From positions 11,344-75,343 of the forward strand of contig JAFAFL010000082.1 of assembly GCA_023423535.1 (NCBI GenBank): 64,000 nucleotides of DNA, written 5' to 3'. Shown piece after piece: positions 26,962 through 35,241 of the stretch; positions within the stretch are counted from its first letter, which is position 1; the number at the start of each line of letters is the position of its first letter. Source of the stretch: Pseudomonadota bacterium (lineage in GTDB: Bacteria; Myxococcota; Myxococcia; Myxococcales; Myxococcaceae). The notes below the pieces were generated by a model, which saw only the letters and a list, made by a program, of their open reading frames with translations, had not been told where the DNA came from and made no database searches. A program made the position numbers and the translations under genes.

Positions 26962-27219
26962 ATGGCACACAGCTGGAACGTCGAAGACGACCTCGCGGCC
27001 CTTTACGTCTCACTTCACGGCGCGGCGTCGAACGCGCTCACCCTCGATACGCTGGCCGCACGCCGCGGGATTGATCCTGACTCGTTCAGGATGCGGGTGG
27101 GCAACTTCAAGCACCTCGCTGGCGCTGGCGGGCTGAGCAATGCGTCGAAGCAGTCGCGGGAGGTCTTCGAGATCTGCTGCCGGCTGCCGGAGCACCACCT
27201 GCGGAAGCTGGTCGAGTAG
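26962..27219 (+). CDS. Small protein of unknown function
   Basis: An 85-residue protein, mostly helical: NVEDDLAALYVSLHG, a central SFRMRVGNFKHLAG, then ASKQSREVFEICCRL. The RMRVGNF / SNASKQSREVF order resembles the N-terminal helical domain of some HNH-type nucleases, where a VxMKLxNF motif is followed by a SKxxREV motif, but here no nuclease domain follows. That comparison is from memory and weak. The frame begins at the ATG after CCGGAGAGCC, which can act as a ribosome site. Codon use matches the neighbours. Confidence 0.6.
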   Translation: MAHSWNVEDDLAALYVSLHGAASNALTLDTLAARRGIDPDSFRMRVGNFKHLAGAGGLSNASKQSREVFEICCRLPEHHLRKLVE

Positions 27220-27237
27220 GCGTCAGGAAATCAACGC

Positions 27238-27408
27238 GTGAAGGTGACTTTCAAAGCGCTGTTGCGACTGGCAGTGGCGTGGCTTCGTCGGGTGTCCGCC
27301 GAGAGAGCGACGCGGCGCGACTACAGCGTCGGAAAGCGTGGCGGGCGGGATCCGCTGAAGTCGATGAGCTGGCAGGACCTGCGCGACGAGATCTACGGCG
27401 GCAGGTAG
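27238..27408 (+). CDS. Small hypothetical protein
   Basis: A 56-residue open frame from GTG 27238 with AGGAAAT ten bases upstream. The head is hydrophobic and basic; the tail (LKSMSWQDLRDEIYGGR) looks like a folded or binding peptide. It starts 18 bp after the previous small gene and stops 6 bp before the convergent EcsC-like gene. No family recognised. Without it, the interval 27220-27413 would be empty. Confidence 0.45.
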   Translation: MKVTFKALLRLAVAWLRRVSAERATRRDYSVGKRGGRDPLKSMSWQDLRDEIYGGR

Positions 27409-27413
27409 TCGCG

Positions 27414-28028
27414 CTACTCGACGTTGACTGCCTTCTTGTGCGCCTTGGCGAAGCCCTCGAAGTGGCGCACGGCGGCCTCGCCCACGCGCTGGATGTGCTG
27501 GTTGTTCAGCCAGGCGCTGATGGGCGCGGCGACGACCGGCATCGCGCGGCCGAAGGTGTTCAGCCCACCGCGCGCGAGGAGGAAGCCCGCCAGCGATCCC
27601 AGCGCGCGTGGCGTGGAGCGGGTGAAGGGGCCCACGCCGTTGGTCATGCCGAAGAGGTCGAGCAGCTCGGCGCGCTCGCGTTCGCTCTTGAGGTTCCGCT
27701 TGTAGAGCGTGGCGATGTCCACCAGCAGCCCGAGCTCCAGCCAGAGCATCACCACCAGATCCGCCGGAATGCTCACCGCGCCGAACACGCCGCTCACGCC
27801 GCCGACCATGCCCGCGAAGCCCTTCTTCTCGTCGATGAGGCGCTGCGCGAGCTCCCGCTTGTCGGCGGAGGGGTAGCGGTCCTCGAGGTCCTGCAGCCGC
27901 GCGCGTGCCTTCGGGAGCTCCCGCTGCACGAGGTCCTCCACGCGCGTCCGGCCCAGCCGCCGCAGCTCCGCCGGTGAGAGCGCGGAGACGAACTGGCGCA
28001 GGCCACTGAGTCGGTCGAAGAGGCCCAT
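27414..28028 (-). CDS. EcsC-like membrane-associated protein
   Basis: A 204-residue protein. The central part has a glycine-rich hydrophobic stretch (FAGMVGGVSGVFGAVSIPAD, about 71-90) leading into LVVMLWLELGLLVDIATLY. This layout, with flanking helices, is that of the EcsC family, peripheral or membrane-inserted proteins of unclear role. The N-terminal 50 residues are helical and charged (ELRRLGRTRVEDLVQREL). It is last of a three-gene minus-strand run with the lipoprotein and PilZ genes, one base from its neighbour. Confidence 0.55.
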   Translation of the reverse strand: MGLFDRLSGLRQFVSALSPAELRRLGRTRVEDLVQRELPKARARLQDLEDRYPSADKRELAQRLIDEKKGFAGMVGGVSGVFGAVSIPADLVVMLWLELGLLVDIATLYKRNLKSERERAELLDLFGMTNGVGPFTRSTPRALGSLAGFLLARGGLNTFGRAMPVVAAPISAWLNNQHIQRVGEAAVRHFEGFAKAHKKAVNVE

Positions 28029-28029
28029 C

Positions 28030-28482
28030 TCAGTAGCCCTGCTCGGCGAGGTAGAGGTCCACCAGCGCGCCCTCCTCGAACCAGATCTGCGACATCTGGT
28101 GCTGGTACCAGCGCGAGTTCGGCTTCGGCGCGCGGATCTCCACCAGCACGAGGTTCGTGCCCACGCTCATCACCGCTGCCCTCGCGAGGCAGGCCGCGCC
28201 CGGCTCCTCGCCGAAGCCGCCCTCGAGACACACCGCGTCGCCCGGCGAGAGCTTCCGCACGTAGGTCTGCGCCACGTACTTCGCCTCGTCGCAGTGGCCG
28301 CGGACGCCGGAGGTGCCGTGCAGCGCGCAGCGGTCCTGTTCGGGCGCGGTGATCTTCCCCGCGCTGCCCCAGAGGTTCGAGCGGTCGCGGCGGGTGGCGG
28401 CGTCCGGCGTGCAGCCCGCGCCGAGCAGCAGCAGCAGGCCGAGCGCGATCATCGCGGAGTGGGTCGAACGTGCGGCGTGCAT
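28030..28482 (-). CDS. Hypothetical lipoprotein
   Basis: A 150-residue protein with a lipoprotein signal (LLLLLGAGC, Cys24). The mature part has four further cysteines (CALHG, GHCDE, AVCLEGG, ACLARA), which could form two disulphides, and a C-terminal Trp/Tyr-rich stretch (NSRWYQHQMSQIWFEEG). No family recognised. The first ATG at 28482 overlaps the PilZ stop by one base (TGATG), indicating coupling; an ATG at 28452 would give a tighter signal peptide. Confidence 0.65.
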   Translation of the reverse strand: MHAARSTHSAMIALGLLLLLGAGCTPDAATRRDRSNLWGSAGKITAPEQDRCALHGTSGVRGHCDEAKYVAQTYVRKLSPGDAVCLEGGFGEEPGAACLARAAVMSVGTNLVLVEIRAPKPNSRWYQHQMSQIWFEEGALVDLYLAEQGY

Positions 28483-28853
28483 CAGCGGGACGCCTCCTTT
28501 TCGAGATCAGTCGAGTGGTGCTCGCGGATGAAGCTCTCGAGGCGCTCGCGGTCCTCCTGGGCGAGCCCGTCGAACATGACGCCGAAGCCGAAGCCGTGCG
28601 CGTCGGGCACGTTGGCCACATGGCCTTCGCAGGAGATCCGTTCGCCGCCGGGAAGATCGAGCGTGATGCGGATCCGCTCGCCGACCGGATGCGGAATGGC
28701 GCGCGCGAAGAAGGCGCCCCCGGTGGAGAGGTCGCTCGTGGAGTGCAGCGAGAAGCCGTGAGCGTCGGCGAGCTCGACCGGGATGACGATCGGCAGGCGA
28801 GACGCGCGGCGGCGCTCCAACGAGAGGGTGGGGCTCTCGGGATCCCTGGACAT
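28482..28853 (-). CDS. PilZ-domain protein
   Basis: A 123-residue protein that is essentially one PilZ domain. The c-di-GMP-binding residues are present: R15-x3-R19 (RRASR) and D41-x-S43-x-x-G46 (DLSTGG). Members of this type act as small cytoplasmic c-di-GMP receptors that bind a partner. It heads a minus-strand run with a lipoprotein and an EcsC-like protein, overlapping the first by one base, so the partner may be membrane-bound. The C-terminal helix (ESFIREHHS) follows the barrel as usual. Confidence 0.85.
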   Translation of the reverse strand: MSRDPESPTLSLERRRASRLPIVIPVELADAHGFSLHSTSDLSTGGAFFARAIPHPVGERIRITLDLPGGERISCEGHVANVPDAHGFGFGVMFDGLAQEDRERLESFIREHHSTDLEKEASR

Positions 28854-28932
28854 GGAGCGGCACCTTGTCAGGGAGCAGGGGGGCCGTAAAGACGCCCGGC
28901 GGACGCCGCGGAGAGGGTGATAAGCCGTCCGG

Positions 28933-29454
28933 GTGAGCCGCCGCCTGCGCTACTTCTACGACACCGAGTTCATCGAGGACGGGCGCACCATCGACCTCGT
29001 CTCCATTGGCATCGTCTCCGACGACGGCGCCGAGTACTCCGCCATCTCCACCGACTTCGACGCGTCGAAGGCCATCCCGTGGGTGAAGGAGAACGTGCTC
29101 GCGCAGCTGCCGCCGGTGACCGACGAGCGGTGGAAGCCGCGCTCGCGCATCCGCGACGAGGTGCTCGCGTTCCTCACCCGCGGCGGCAAGGACCCCGAGC
29201 TGTGGGCCTGGTTCGGCGCCTACGACCACGTGGTGCTCTGCCAGCTCTTCGGCGCGATGCCGGATCTGCCGCGACCCTTGCCGCGCTTCACCCGCGACCT
29301 GCGCCAGCTGTGGGAGATGGCCGGCGAGCCGACGCTGCCGAAGCAGAAGAGCGGACGCCACGACGCGCTCGAGGACGCGCGGCAGAACAAGGTCCTCTAC
29401 GACTGCCTCGTCGAGCACGGTAAGAAGAGCCCCTTCAAGCTGCCGGGAACGTGA
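28933..29454 (+). CDS. RNase AS-like 3'-5' exoribonuclease (DEDDh)
   Basis: A 173-residue protein matching the Rv2179c / RNase AS family: FYDTEFIEDG near the start supplies the first acidic pair (D10, E12), GAYDHVVLCQLFG the middle acidic residue, and SGRHDALEDARQN the His and last Asp. Known members degrade adenylate-containing RNA as dimers. GTG 28933 places the catalytic pair at the expected distance. The stop overlaps the start of the next gene by 4 bp (GTGA). Confidence 0.85.
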   Translation: MSRRLRYFYDTEFIEDGRTIDLVSIGIVSDDGAEYSAISTDFDASKAIPWVKENVLAQLPPVTDERWKPRSRIRDEVLAFLTRGGKDPELWAWFGAYDHVVLCQLFGAMPDLPRPLPRFTRDLRQLWEMAGEPTLPKQKSGRHDALEDARQNKVLYDCLVEHGKKSPFKLPGT

Positions 29455-30047
29455 ACGTGAAGGCAGGCGTGGGCGAGCTGGCGGAGGGCGCGCCCTGTCC
29501 GGTTCATCCGGCGGAGGCGGCGACCGGCACCTGTCAGCGCTGCGGCACCTTCACCTGCGCCCGTTGCTTCGTCGATGCCGAGGCCCAGCGCGCGGGCATC
29601 TGTCCCCGCTGCGTCGCACGCGAGAAGGGCCCGGCATTGGAGCGGCTGCGCGTGCTCCGGCGCAGGCTCTCGAGGTCCTTCGCGATCGTCTCGCCGGTCG
29701 CCCTCGCGCTCACGGGGATCGCGCTGTTTCTCGCCTCGCCCTCGGCAGGTCACATCGGCGGACCGTCGGCGGTGCCGCTGCTGCTCGTGTCGCTGGCGAT
29801 TGCGGGGACGCTGATCACCGCGGCGGTGCGGGTGAGGAAGGCCGAAGACGATCGCGTCGCGTGGGCCGGCGTGGTGGCGGAGGTCGCGCTGGTGCTCGAG
29901 CTGGTGGTGCTGGGCGGGGGGCTGGGGTGCCTCACGCTCGGGCTGGCGGTGGTGCCGCTGCTCACCGCGCGCGCGGTCCGGCGACTGGCGCGGCTGCGAG
30001 CAGAGGCAGAGCGCGAGGCCGAAGCAGTGGCTGCGCTGGGGCTCTGA
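29451..30047 (+). CDS. B-box zinc-finger-like membrane protein
   Basis: A 198-residue protein. The first 60 residues carry a cysteine/histidine cluster (C16, H19, C28, C31, C36, C39, C51, C54) of the B-box type: CPVHP, then CQRCGTFTCARC and CPRC. Three or four hydrophobic helices follow (about 75-165), then a charged Arg/Glu-rich helix. Such finger plus membrane proteins occur often in myxobacteria and are uncharacterised. GTG start shared with the upstream stop. Convergent with the next PilZ gene, 9 bp away. Confidence 0.7.
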   Translation: MNVKAGVGELAEGAPCPVHPAEAATGTCQRCGTFTCARCFVDAEAQRAGICPRCVAREKGPALERLRVLRRRLSRSFAIVSPVALALTGIALFLASPSAGHIGGPSAVPLLLVSLAIAGTLITAAVRVRKAEDDRVAWAGVVAEVALVLELVVLGGGLGCLTLGLAVVPLLTARAVRRLARLRAEAEREAEAVAALGL

Positions 30048-30056
30048 AGAGGAACG

Positions 30057-30557
30057 CTACGCCGCGCCCTTCGCCTGGGCGCAGAGGTAGCGGTGGATGC
30101 GGCGCACCGCTTCGGCGGGCGGGTTGCGGAAGGCGACGCGCGTCCCGTTGCCGGAGCGATCGATGCCCACCACCTCGGCGCCGACGCGCACCGGCTCGCG
30201 AACGTGATCGGGCAGGTAGAGGAGCAGCTCCAGCCGCGTGCCCACCGGATGGGTGAAGCCGGTCAGCGTGCAGAGGCCGAAGGTGGAGAGGTCGCGGGTG
30301 ACGCGGAAGTAGCGGCCGCCCTGCCCACGCTCCTCCACGTCGAGCTCGCACTGCACCCGAGGCGTGGCGCGGCGCTCACGGCCTTCGCGGCGGTCGCGGT
30401 CACCTTCACTCGCGACGGGAGGACGGGAACCTTCACGGCGCTCGGCGCGGCCGGCACGACGGTCGGCGAGGACCTTCGAACGAGGCGCTTGCGCAGGCAC
30501 CGCCGGCGCCGGCGGGGCGATGAGCGGCAGGCCTTTGATTTCGCTGAGGAGGTCCAT
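30057..30557 (-). CDS. PilZ-domain protein with charged N-terminal extension
   Basis: A 166-residue protein. The first 60 residues are Pro/Ala-rich then strongly Arg/Glu-rich and probably disordered. The PilZ domain then has R63-x3-R67 (RRATPR) and D89-x-S91-x-x-G94 (DLSTFG), so c-di-GMP binding is likely. The start is the ATG at 30557 (MDLLSEIKG); an upstream in-frame start would add only eight residues. It lies convergent to the zinc-finger membrane protein. Confidence 0.8.
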   Translation of the reverse strand: MDLLSEIKGLPLIAPPAPAVPAQAPRSKVLADRRAGRAERREGSRPPVASEGDRDRREGRERRATPRVQCELDVEERGQGGRYFRVTRDLSTFGLCTLTGFTHPVGTRLELLLYLPDHVREPVRVGAEVVGIDRSGNGTRVAFRNPPAEAVRRIHRYLCAQAKGAA

Positions 30558-30661
30558 GTCGGTATTTGAGCGACACCTCATTATCGGGCGCCGCCTGCCG
30601 ACGTTTCCTCACATCTGCTCCGGACGCGAACTTTCTGCGGCCGCGGCCGTGACCGCGAAGG

Positions 30662-31504
30662 CTACTTGAGGAAGTCGAGCACCTGGCTCACGTCCACCGG
30701 GACCTGGCCCTTGCCGCTGGTGAGGTTCGCGGTGAGCTGCACGCGGCCCTTCCCCTGGCGGATGGCGTTGGCGGCCTGCAGCGCGCGGGTGAAGTCCACG
30801 TTCACCGGGAGGGTGACGGTCTGCGTGCCCTTCGGCGCGAGCAGCCCCAGCTGCCCCGCGTTCACCGAGCCCACGTTGGCGCCGCCGATGCTGATGTTCC
30901 CCGCCAGCCCGGTCAGCGGCAGCGGGTAGCTGTTCTTGTTCGTCAGCGTGAGGGGGATCTGGATCGTCGCGCCGGTGAGGCTCATCGAGGTGATCTTCGG
31001 CCGCTCGAGGGTGAACGCCGGGATCTTCGGGACCTCGAAGAGTCCCTCCTTGCGCATGGGCAGCTGGATGATGCCCAGCGGCGTCTCGATGCCGATGGTC
31101 CCTTCGGCGCGGTACTTCGCGGTGTCCTGCTTGAGGAACGCGACCGCGGTGCCGGCGAGGTCGGCGAACTTCAGCTCGGCGGGGAAGGTCAGCTCCGCGT
31201 CCTTCGAGGCGGGGATCTGCAGCCCCTTGCGCGGACGGCCGGCGACGACCTGCTTGTCCTCGATGAAGAGCTTGTAGTCGATGCTCGCCAGCTTCAGCCC
31301 AATGGGGTTCGGGTTGTCGAGCAGCCACACGGTGTCGAGCCTCGCGCCGCCCAGATCCACGTTCTGCAGATTGACCGTCTTGAAGCGCAGGTCCGGCTTC
31401 TGGAAGGTGCTCTTGAAGAGGCTCTGCAGCGTCGCGCAGCCGGGCAGCGCGAGGGCGGCAACGAGGAGAGCGGCGAAGCGGAGGGTCTTGCGGTCGCGGC
31501 GCAT
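30662..31504 (-). CDS. LEA type 2 (WHy-like) lipoprotein
   Basis: A 280-residue protein with lipobox ALPGC (Cys23). The mature part is two LEA14/WHy-type beta domains: first KTVNLQNVDLGGARLDTVW with DNPNPIGLKLASIDYKLFI, second SMSLTGATIQIPLTL with NKNSYPLPLTGL. The NPNPI and NKNSYPLPL motifs are hallmarks of LEA_2 proteins, in plants and bacteria linked to desiccation or stress tolerance. A periplasmic or outer-membrane location is likely. The 151 bp upstream, shared with the divergent FabH-like gene, contain both promoters; no clear elements seen. Confidence 0.85.
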   Translation of the reverse strand: MRRDRKTLRFAALLVAALALPGCATLQSLFKSTFQKPDLRFKTVNLQNVDLGGARLDTVWLLDNPNPIGLKLASIDYKLFIEDKQVVAGRPRKGLQIPASKDAELTFPAELKFADLAGTAVAFLKQDTAKYRAEGTIGIETPLGIIQLPMRKEGLFEVPKIPAFTLERPKITSMSLTGATIQIPLTLTNKNSYPLPLTGLAGNISIGGANVGSVNAGQLGLLAPKGTQTVTLPVNVDFTRALQAANAIRQGKGRVQLTANLTSGKGQVPVDVSQVLDFLK

Positions 31505-31655
31505 GGTGGCCTTTCCCTTTACTGGACCTCCCTACGTTCCGGCCCGGCCGAAATTCAGCGCCGGGCCAACTGTCGGATGGCCGCGAACGGGCGGGAGCGC
31601 TTGAATGGCTGCTCGCCCGGGAAGTGAAAACGGGCGATAGGCGTTAACACCCACC

Positions 31656-32636
31656 ATGTTCCTGCACGCGCTCGGTCACTTCCACCCGCAGAACATCATC
31701 GACAACGCGTTCCTCGAGTCGCTCGACATCGGGACGAACGACGCGTGGATCACCGAGCGGGTGGGCATCAAGACGCGCCACACGGTGCTCCCGCTCGACT
31801 ACATCCGGCACACCCGCAACGACGACGTGCGGGCGGCGCTGGAGGCGGCGGAGCTCACCAACGCGCAGACCGGCGCGCGCGCCGCGCAGATGGCGCTCGA
31901 GCGCGCGGGGCTGAAGCCGAGCGACATCGGCATGGTGGTGGCCGGTGGCTGCTCGCCCGACCAGTGCATTCCCGCCGAGGCGTGCCGCATCGCGTCGGAG
32001 CTGGGCGTGGACGCGCCGGCGCTGGACATCAACAGCGCGTGCTCGAGCTTCTGCGTGCAGCTGCACTTTCTCGCCGGCATGCGGCCCGAGCGCCTGCCGG
32101 ACTTCATCCTCGTGGTGAACCCCGAGAACAGCACGAGGGTGGTGAACTACCGCGACCGCTCGACCTGTGTGCTCTGGGGCGACGCGAGCACCGCCGCCGT
32201 CGTCTCGCCGCGCGTGCCCGGCCGCTGGCGCATCACCGAGACGCTCGTGCGCGGAGACCCGTCGGGCTGGGACAAGGTGCAGGTCCCCAGGGCCGGTCAC
32301 TTCACCCAGGCAGGTTCAGCGGTGCAGTCCTTCGCCATCCGCCGCGCGACGGAGACCTACCTCGCGCTCCGCGGCGGCCGGCCCTCGAACGAGGTCACGC
32401 TGATCGGCCACCAGGCGAACCTGCGGATGCTCGAGTCGGTGCAGCGCCGCAGCGAAGTGCCCGATGGGCGCCACCTCTACAACGTGGACACCCGCGGCAA
32501 CTGCGGCGCGGCCGGTGCGCCTTCGGTCCTCAGCGAGAAGTGGGACAGCGAGGTCGGCGACACGGTGGCGATGAGCGTCGTCGGCTCCGGGCTGACCTGG
32601 TCCGGCGCGCTGCTCGAGCGCGTGCGCACGGCGTAG
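31656..32636 (+). CDS. 3-oxoacyl-ACP synthase III (FabH-like)
   Basis: A 326-residue thiolase-fold enzyme. The Cys-His-Asn triad of ketoacyl synthase III is complete: C129 in NSACSSF, H252 in GHQANLRML and N282 in GNCGAAGAPS. The family condenses an acyl-CoA starter with malonyl-ACP. It stands outside any fatty-acid gene cluster, so a specialised role (secondary lipid or polyketide starter) is as likely as housekeeping FabH. DUF2804 downstream is not known to be linked to it. Confidence 0.85.
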   Translation: MFLHALGHFHPQNIIDNAFLESLDIGTNDAWITERVGIKTRHTVLPLDYIRHTRNDDVRAALEAAELTNAQTGARAAQMALERAGLKPSDIGMVVAGGCSPDQCIPAEACRIASELGVDAPALDINSACSSFCVQLHFLAGMRPERLPDFILVVNPENSTRVVNYRDRSTCVLWGDASTAAVVSPRVPGRWRITETLVRGDPSGWDKVQVPRAGHFTQAGSAVQSFAIRRATETYLALRGGRPSNEVTLIGHQANLRMLESVQRRSEVPDGRHLYNVDTRGNCGAAGAPSVLSEKWDSEVGDTVAMSVVGSGLTWSGALLERVRTA

Positions 32637-32704
32637 AGACGCACCCGCTCGCTGCGGTGCCCCCGTAGCCCGCGCCGGGCGAAAAAGGGCACGATGCGGA
32701 GGAG

Positions 32705-33775
32705 ATGACCCACGCGCGCCTGCTGTCGCTTCCGCCCGTGCCCTCCGCGATGGAGGACCCGCACGGACATCCCCGCTTCGGCACGTGGCAGGGCGAGCTC
32801 CGCGAGGTCTCGCTCGGAAAGCTGCGCGGTCCCTGGTCGCTGCCTCCGCCGGTGCGCTTTCTCAAGCGGAAGCGGTGGATCTACGTGCAGGCGGTCACCG
32901 ACGAGCTGGTCATCGCGCTGGCGATCGTGCACCTCGGGTACGGCTCGAACAGCTTCCTCACCGTGCTCGACCGGCGGGAGAAGCGCGCGCTGCGCGACGA
33001 GGGCTGGCTCGGGCTGCCGGGCACGAAGTGCGAGGTCAACGATCGTCCGGGTGATGGGCTCGACGCGCGGTTTCGCAGTCCCGGCGTGCAGGTGGAGATC
33101 GCGCGCACGCCGGGAACTGATCGGGTGCAAGTCCGCGCGAAGCTCACGCCGCTGCTGCCCATCGGCGGAGAGGCGCTGAAGCTCGAACTGGAGCTCGACG
33201 CGCACTCGTCGCCGCCCGGCCTCAGCGTGGTCTCGCCGGTCGTGGGAGACGGGCTCGTCAACGCGACGGTGAAGCGCGCGGCGATGGCGACGAAGGGAAC
33301 GCTGAGCATCGCGAACCGGAGCTGGTCGCTCGACGGCGGCGTGGGCGGCACCGACTACACGCAGGGCCTGCTCTCGCGGCAGACCGCGTGGCGCTGGGCG
33401 TTCGGCAACGGGCGGCTCGAGGATGGGACGGCCTTCGGCTTCAACCTCGTCGAGGGCTTCAACGAGACGAACCCCCACTGCAACGAGAACGCGGTGTGGA
33501 TCGGCGACGCGGTGTACCCGCTGCCTCGCGCGCGCTTCCGTTTCGACAAGGCGGATCCGGGCGGGAAGGCGTGGGAGCTGGAGACGGCGGACGGTTCGGC
33601 GATGTTGCGCTTCGAGCCGCACCACGTTCACCGCGAGGAGAGGAACCTCAAGCTCGTGCGCAGCCGCTTTCTGCAGCCGCTGGGCACCTTCTCCGGGACG
33701 CTGAAGGTGGCGGGCAGGACGGTGCCGGTGCGAGACGTGGGCGGCGTGACCGAAGACCAGGACGTGCTGTGGTGA
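32705..33775 (+). CDS. DUF2804 protein
   Basis: A 356-residue protein of DUF2804, recognised by the DYTQGLLSRQTAWRWAFGNG block (about 218-237) and the following GFNLVEGFNETNPHCNENAV. No catalytic mechanism is known for the family. No signal peptide. Its stop overlaps the first possible start of the FHA regulator by 4 bp (GTGA), so the two may be co-transcribed. Confidence 0.8.
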   Translation: MTHARLLSLPPVPSAMEDPHGHPRFGTWQGELREVSLGKLRGPWSLPPPVRFLKRKRWIYVQAVTDELVIALAIVHLGYGSNSFLTVLDRREKRALRDEGWLGLPGTKCEVNDRPGDGLDARFRSPGVQVEIARTPGTDRVQVRAKLTPLLPIGGEALKLELELDAHSSPPGLSVVSPVVGDGLVNATVKRAAMATKGTLSIANRSWSLDGGVGGTDYTQGLLSRQTAWRWAFGNGRLEDGTAFGFNLVEGFNETNPHCNENAVWIGDAVYPLPRARFRFDKADPGGKAWELETADGSAMLRFEPHHVHREERNLKLVRSRFLQPLGTFSGTLKVAGRTVPVRDVGGVTEDQDVLW

Positions 33776-35130
33776 CGACGATGATGACCGAAGGCGTGAC
33801 CGAGCTGTTGCAGTCGGAGGTGGCCCGCTTCCCGCGCGCGCGCCTCACCGTGGCGAAGGGCCCGGACCGAGGCTCGGAGGTGGTGCTCGAGGGCCAGACG
33901 GTGGTCGTCGGCTCGGATGAGAGCTGTCCCTTGCGGCTGACCGATCCGGCGGTGTCGCGCCGGCACTTCGAGCTCAGCGGTGGCCCGGGCGGTTACCGGC
34001 TGCGCGATCTGCGTTCGACGAACGGCGTGTTCATCGACGGCGTGCAGGTGCTCGATGCGAGGCTGAGCGGGAAGGTGCGGATCACGCTCGGCCGCACCGA
34101 GCTGCGCTTCGAACCGGAGCGCCAGGAGATCCACTGGCCGCTCTCTGCGTCGGACCGCTTCGGCGAGGCGCTGGGCAGATCCACCGCGATGCGCCGCGTG
34201 TTCGCGCTGCTGGAGCGCGCCGCGCCGACCGAGAGCGCGATCGTGTTGGAGGGCGAGGCGGGCACCGGCAAGGAGCTGCTCGCGCGGGCGGTGCACGAGA
34301 AGAGCGCGCGCGCCGAAGGACCGTTCGTGGTGGTGGACGTGGGCGCGCTGAACGAGGCCGTGCTGGAGAGCGATCTCTTCGGCCACGAGCTCGGCGGGCT
34401 CGCGTCCCAGCGCGGCGCGGCGAGGCCGGGCGCGTTCGAGGAAGCGCACGGGGGCACGCTGTTTCTCGACGAGGTCTGCGACCTGCCGCCGCCGGTGCAG
34501 GCAAAGGTGCTGCGCGTGCTCGAGTCCCGCGAGCTCAAGCGCGCCGGACAGACGGTGCCGGTGGACGTGCGCGTGGTGGCGTCCACGCAGAAGGATCTCG
34601 AGGCCCAGGTGCGCGCGGGCCGCTTCCGCGAGGACCTCTACTTCCGCCTCAGCGTGTTCCGGGTGCGCGTGCCGGCGCTGCGCGAACGACCGGAGGACAT
34701 CCCCATGCTCGCGCGGCTCTTCGAGTCGAAGGGCAGGGGACAGCCGCTGCCGACCGACGCTGTGGAGATGCTCACCCGCCACGACTGGCCGGGCAACGTC
34801 CGCGAGCTGCGCAACGTGGTCGAACGGCTGGGCGCGTTTCCGGACCTCGGCGTGAACGCGCTGGCGAGGGCGATGGGCCGGGCGCCTTCGGCCGGCGACG
34901 ACGAGACGAGCGACGCGCGCCTGCGCATGGAGATGATGAAGAGCCTCTTCGCGCTGCCGTACCACGAGGCGAAGGAGCGGGTGCTCGACGCGTTCGAGAA
35001 GACCTACCTCAACGAGCACCTGCGCGCCGCCAACGGCGTCGTCACCCGCGCCGCCCAGCGCGTGCAGCTTCCGCGGCAGAGCGTGCACCGGATGATGCGG
35101 AGGCTCGGGCTGCAGGGGAGGGATGAGTAG
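33772..35130 (+). CDS. FHA-AAA+ enhancer-binding-type regulator lacking GAFTGA
   Basis: A 452-residue protein from GTG 33772 (ATG 33781 and 33784 also possible). An FHA domain (about 25-110; GSDESCPL, SRRHFEL, RSTNGVFI) binds phosphothreonine. The AAA+ core has Walker A GEAGTGKE, Walker B GGTLFLDE, and the second-region Arg residues (FREDLYFRL). But the sigma-54 contact loop reads GGLASQ where GAFTGA is expected (LFGHELGGLASQ), so activation of sigma-54 RNA polymerase is doubtful. A Fis-type helix-turn-helix ends it (about 410-450). It probably answers to a Ser/Thr kinase. Confidence 0.85.
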   Translation: MTTMMTEGVTELLQSEVARFPRARLTVAKGPDRGSEVVLEGQTVVVGSDESCPLRLTDPAVSRRHFELSGGPGGYRLRDLRSTNGVFIDGVQVLDARLSGKVRITLGRTELRFEPERQEIHWPLSASDRFGEALGRSTAMRRVFALLERAAPTESAIVLEGEAGTGKELLARAVHEKSARAEGPFVVVDVGALNEAVLESDLFGHELGGLASQRGAARPGAFEEAHGGTLFLDEVCDLPPPVQAKVLRVLESRELKRAGQTVPVDVRVVASTQKDLEAQVRAGRFREDLYFRLSVFRVRVPALRERPEDIPMLARLFESKGRGQPLPTDAVEMLTRHDWPGNVRELRNVVERLGAFPDLGVNALARAMGRAPSAGDDETSDARLRMEMMKSLFALPYHEAKERVLDAFEKTYLNEHLRAANGVVTRAAQRVQLPRQSVHRMMRRLGLQGRDE

Positions 35131-35140
35131 CCGGACTAGG

Positions 35141-35239
35141 TGCATCATAGTGCATCAAAGCGAGCCGACTTGCGTCGCAGAATGCATTTTGATGCATGAA
35201 TAGAGCGCCGGCTGCCGGTCAACATGCTGTACAGTGCAT
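35141..35239. promoter_or_regulatory. Three phased operators upstream of hipA
   Basis: TGCAT-N5-TGCAT occurs at 35141-35155 and 35183-35197, and a weaker copy (TGCTG-N5-TGCAT) at 35225-35239. The three start exactly 42 bp apart, i.e. four helical turns, and in each copy the half-sites repeat at 10 bp. The last ends two bases before the GTG of hipA. The tract is AT-rich for the region. HipB-type antitoxins bind repeated operators before their operon; that use is inferred here. Confidence 0.6.
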
Positions 35240-35241
35240 GA

